A stretch of 64,000 nucleotides of DNA from Alternaria dauci. Lineage: Eukaryota > Ascomycota > Dothideomycetes > Pleosporales > Pleosporaceae. The position numbers were made by a program, and so were the translations under genes. The DNA lies in NCBI RefSeq assembly GCF_042100115.1, contig NC_091279.1, positions 124,001-188,000 of the forward strand. Direction: 5' to 3'. The notes beneath the pieces were generated by a model. The model made no database searches, was not told where the DNA came from, and worked only from the letters and a program-made list of their open reading frames with translations. How positions within the stretch are numbered: position 1 is the first letter of the stretch; each line of letters opens with the position of its first letter. Shown in pieces: positions 61,579 to 64,000 of the stretch.

Positions 61579-63855
61579 TTAGTTCACGACCTCTTCGGTC
61601 TCGTCAATAATCTCCTCTACAATCTCCTCAATCTCTTCCTGGTGCCCATCGTCTGCCTGCCCAGGCGTCTGTCCCTTGAGGGATGCCAGCTCGAGGTCGG
61701 CTCCTTGGTCGCGCAGCCTCTGGGTAACCTCTTCGCGCCATCTGCGCCACTCGTCCAGCATCTCGCGGCGAGCCTCGACGACTGCCTTGTTGGCGGAGCT
61801 CTTCTTTGCAACGTCCTGCTCGTCAAAGACCTTGGAGTAGTTGCGCAGGTTCTTGCGGATCTCGGCTTGCTCCTCCTTGGAGAGAAGGGTCGGGGGACGT
61901 GGGCGCCAGAGGAGCTGCTTGAAGCCTTCGATGGCTTCTTCGCGGAGCAGTGTACCCTTGAAGTCATAGAGATGGTAGCCGTTCTCCATCTAGCGGGTGT
62001 TAGCAGAAGCAAAAGAAGACATGGTGGTAAAGATACGTACGCGGTGACGGAAAGCACTGGCAACGGTGGCGACATAGCGGCCGGTAGGGTCCCACTCAAT
62101 GTCGGTCACACCGTAGTGCTCGGCCGTATCCATGAGCTGCAGGTTGGCGTTGACTTCCTTGTCACCCTTTTCAGACTCGTCCTTTGGTCTGTCGAAGCTC
62201 ATGTCCCAGAATTCGAGTTCAAAGGACTGCTGAGACTGGAGAGCAGCGACAACGACGAACCGTCCCTTGGGCGACCAGTAGATGGCGTTGCTGTTCTTCT
62301 TGTCAATGGTTCGGATGTGACGGAAGTTGCCGGGTGCGCCGCCTTTGAGCTTCTCGGGGGCGAAGAAAGAGACGGCAGTCTTGGGGCCCACGGCAGCGCC
62401 CTGAATGACTTCGCCAGTTGTGATGAGTACGAAGCGGTTGCCCTTGGGTTCCCAGGCAAAGTTGATGACAGTGTCCTTGATTGAATCGACGACTTCGACA
62501 GGCACACCCTTTTCGCGGACACGAAAGATTTCGAGATTGGTGGCGAGGGACTTTTTGGACTTGGAGTGACGGTCCACCTTGACGCAGACATAGGCAGCTT
62601 CGGATTGCCAGTGCAGCTTTGCGTCCGAGACGTTGAAGAGGTTTCGCGTGCGCACAATCTCCTTGGAGGGAATGGACATGAGGCCGACCTTGGCGGGATT
62701 GCTGCCGAGTTCGGGTGTCCAGTAGCAGAAGAGCTGTTCGTACGTCTTGATGCCGTCTCTGCGGGGTGTTGCGGGAGCCCATTCAAAGTCCATGACGCCC
62801 TCGATCTTGACCGACGTCTTGTCGAGCAGGTTCATGCGCGGCAGCTCGTAAATGGAAATGGACTGGCCCTGCGTCATGCGAGCAACATACTTGTCGTCGG
62901 AAGACCACTTGAACGTCGGCCACTGCAGCTTCTTCTTGACGGGGTTACCGTCGGCGTCGGTGCCGCCCGGTACGTCAATGGTAGCAAAGGAGCGCAGGGG
63001 CTTGCCTGTGGCAATGTCCCAGATGATGTAGTTCTTGCCGTCCTCCTCGAGCGAGAGCGATGGGACCGGGTGGTTCTCGTCGACCTGGAGCGGGCGGTGG
63101 GACCAGGTGGTGAGGTACCTTTCGCCGGGCGAGAAGTCGACCAGGTTGACGCCGGGATGGGCGAAGCGCTTCTGCCTGCTCCAGGCCTTGCCGCCCCACA
63201 GCTGGACGCCCTGGGCGTGCATGGAGGTGAGGTAGGTGCCCTGGGGCGACCACTGGATGAAGGACTCGGTCCAGTTCTCGCGGTCGACAACCTGCTCGGG
63301 CTGGTCTTCCTTTTCGTTCCAGAAGACGCCGACCTTGTCCTGGCGGTACATGGCCATCTGGTCGCGGCTGTCGGCGTCGCCCAGCCACCACCTCAGGTGC
63401 TCCTTGTGCTCAAAGGGCGGGATCTCGGGCGCGTGGTATTCGTCGTCGATGCGGCCCTCCTTGCCGTAGCGGTCAATGTCGGTGAGCTTGTTGACGGCCA
63501 TGGTGTGTTTCTTGTCGAGCGCCGTGCCGTTGAGCTGCTTGACGGCCGCGACAGCCTCGGCGGGCGCGCTGTACTCGACAAAGGCATACCCCTCCGTCTT
63601 GCCCGACTCGCCCACGGGCATGTGCACGCCATCGTCCTTGACCTTGCCGACGCTGTTGAGCTTCCTCAGCACAAACTTGACGAGCTTGGCCTTGCTGTCC
63701 TCGGGCACAATGGGGAGGCCGTCGATGACGACAAAGGCGTCGAGCCCCTCGTCGAGCCGCACCTGGAACTGCTCTTCAATGTCGGTAAAGTCGATTTGGC
63801 TCTCGTCGAATTCGTCGTCGCCGTCCATGGGCAGGTTCGAGTATGTCGACGCCAT
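61579..63855 (-). CDS. PRT1: Translation initiation factor eIF3 subunit b (Prt1)
   Basis: Two exons, 62,041-63,855 and 61,579-61,989, with a 51-bp intron; 741 residues. An acidic start leads to an RRM at about residues 40-125 ([13 protein letters not shown] ... EGYAFVEYS). A nine-bladed propeller follows ([70 protein letters not shown]). The second exon gives the conserved [12 protein letters not shown] block and a C-terminal helix ([30 protein letters not shown]), ending in an acidic tail. eIF3b is the scaffold of eIF3, touching eIF3a, g, i and j on the 40S subunit. Length and architecture match the family. The 5' flank ends at the window edge. Confidence 0.97.
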
Positions 63856-64000
63856 GATTGCGGTATAAGTCGTGTGCGGTCGCAGTTGCGGCGGCGGCGG
63901 CGGCGGGGTGCGGTTTTGGTGATAACTTTGCGAGTGCCCAGGTAATTTTGGTGCGCGCTAGTGGGGTCGTTAAAGGAAAGACGGCCATTCCGCCATTCCG
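63856..64000 (-). promoter_or_regulatory. 5' flank of eIF3b
   Basis: Short upstream region cut by the window edge, with a GGC-repeat at about 63,886-63,905 next to the start codon, probably in the 5' UTR. Confidence 0.5.

Noticed and set aside
62566..63945. 459-codon + strand frame opposite eIF3b
   Set aside because: Complement of a strongly conserved gene; such long antisense frames follow from high-GC codon bias.

Overview
This is a window from a filamentous ascomycete. Short GT-AG introns of 48-70 bp with CTAAC-type branch sites, fungal core genes (RRP9, SEC59, ATG1, RPT4, CYT1, eIF3b) and a two-compartment layout point to a Dothideomycete, most likely Pleosporales. The order-level placement is inference; no rRNA or marker gene is present to settle it.

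Region 1 (about 1-33,540) is an AT-rich block made of nested transposable elements destroyed by repeat-induced point mutation (RIP). CpA and TpG are almost absent, TpA is in excess and stops (TAG/TAA) saturate every frame. I can still read a Ty3/gypsy chromovirus on the + strand (G1, about 3,908-12,552, with zinc knuckle, protease, RT, RNase H, integrase and a C-terminal chromodomain), a large gypsy element on the - strand (G2, about 19,300-30,400) split by three later insertions, a fragment of a third gypsy RT, a solo gag plus LTR, two or three unclassified repeat families (C, D), and a Fot1/pogo-like DNA transposon (31,619-33,538) with inverted ends and a TA duplication. A further family, here called A, occurs five times. 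Four copies are RIP-mutated; the fifth (27,765-28,246) is a 482-bp unmutated island with a perfect 14-bp target duplication. Family A has 12-15-bp duplications and no inverted ends, and its long copies carry a decayed reading frame I cannot assign.

Region 2 (33,541-64,000) is GC-balanced and gene-dense, with eleven well-supported genes: a ubiquitin-like-domain coiled-coil protein (-), RRP9 (-), dolichol kinase SEC59 (+), autophagy kinase ATG1 (+), WD40-cyclophilin CYP15 (-), proteasome ATPase RPT4 (+), M1 aminopeptidase APE2/AAP1 (-), cytochrome c1 CYT1 (+), a NAT9-type acetyltransferase (-), an Erg26-like sterol/NAD-dependent dehydrogenase (+) and eIF3b/PRT1 (-). All are housekeeping functions (ribosome assembly, ER glycosylation, autophagy, proteolysis, respiration, translation initiation). 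They sit mostly in divergent pairs (RRP9/SEC59, CYP15/RPT4, APE2/CYT1, NAT9/Erg26-like) and convergent pairs. There is no metabolic cluster. One weak candidate for a small cysteine-rich protein lies at 38,435-38,809.

The change from RIP-saturated to normal sequence happens within a few bases of the outer end of the Fot1-like transposon. Exon boundaries were worked out by eye from reading frames, splice signals and protein continuity.
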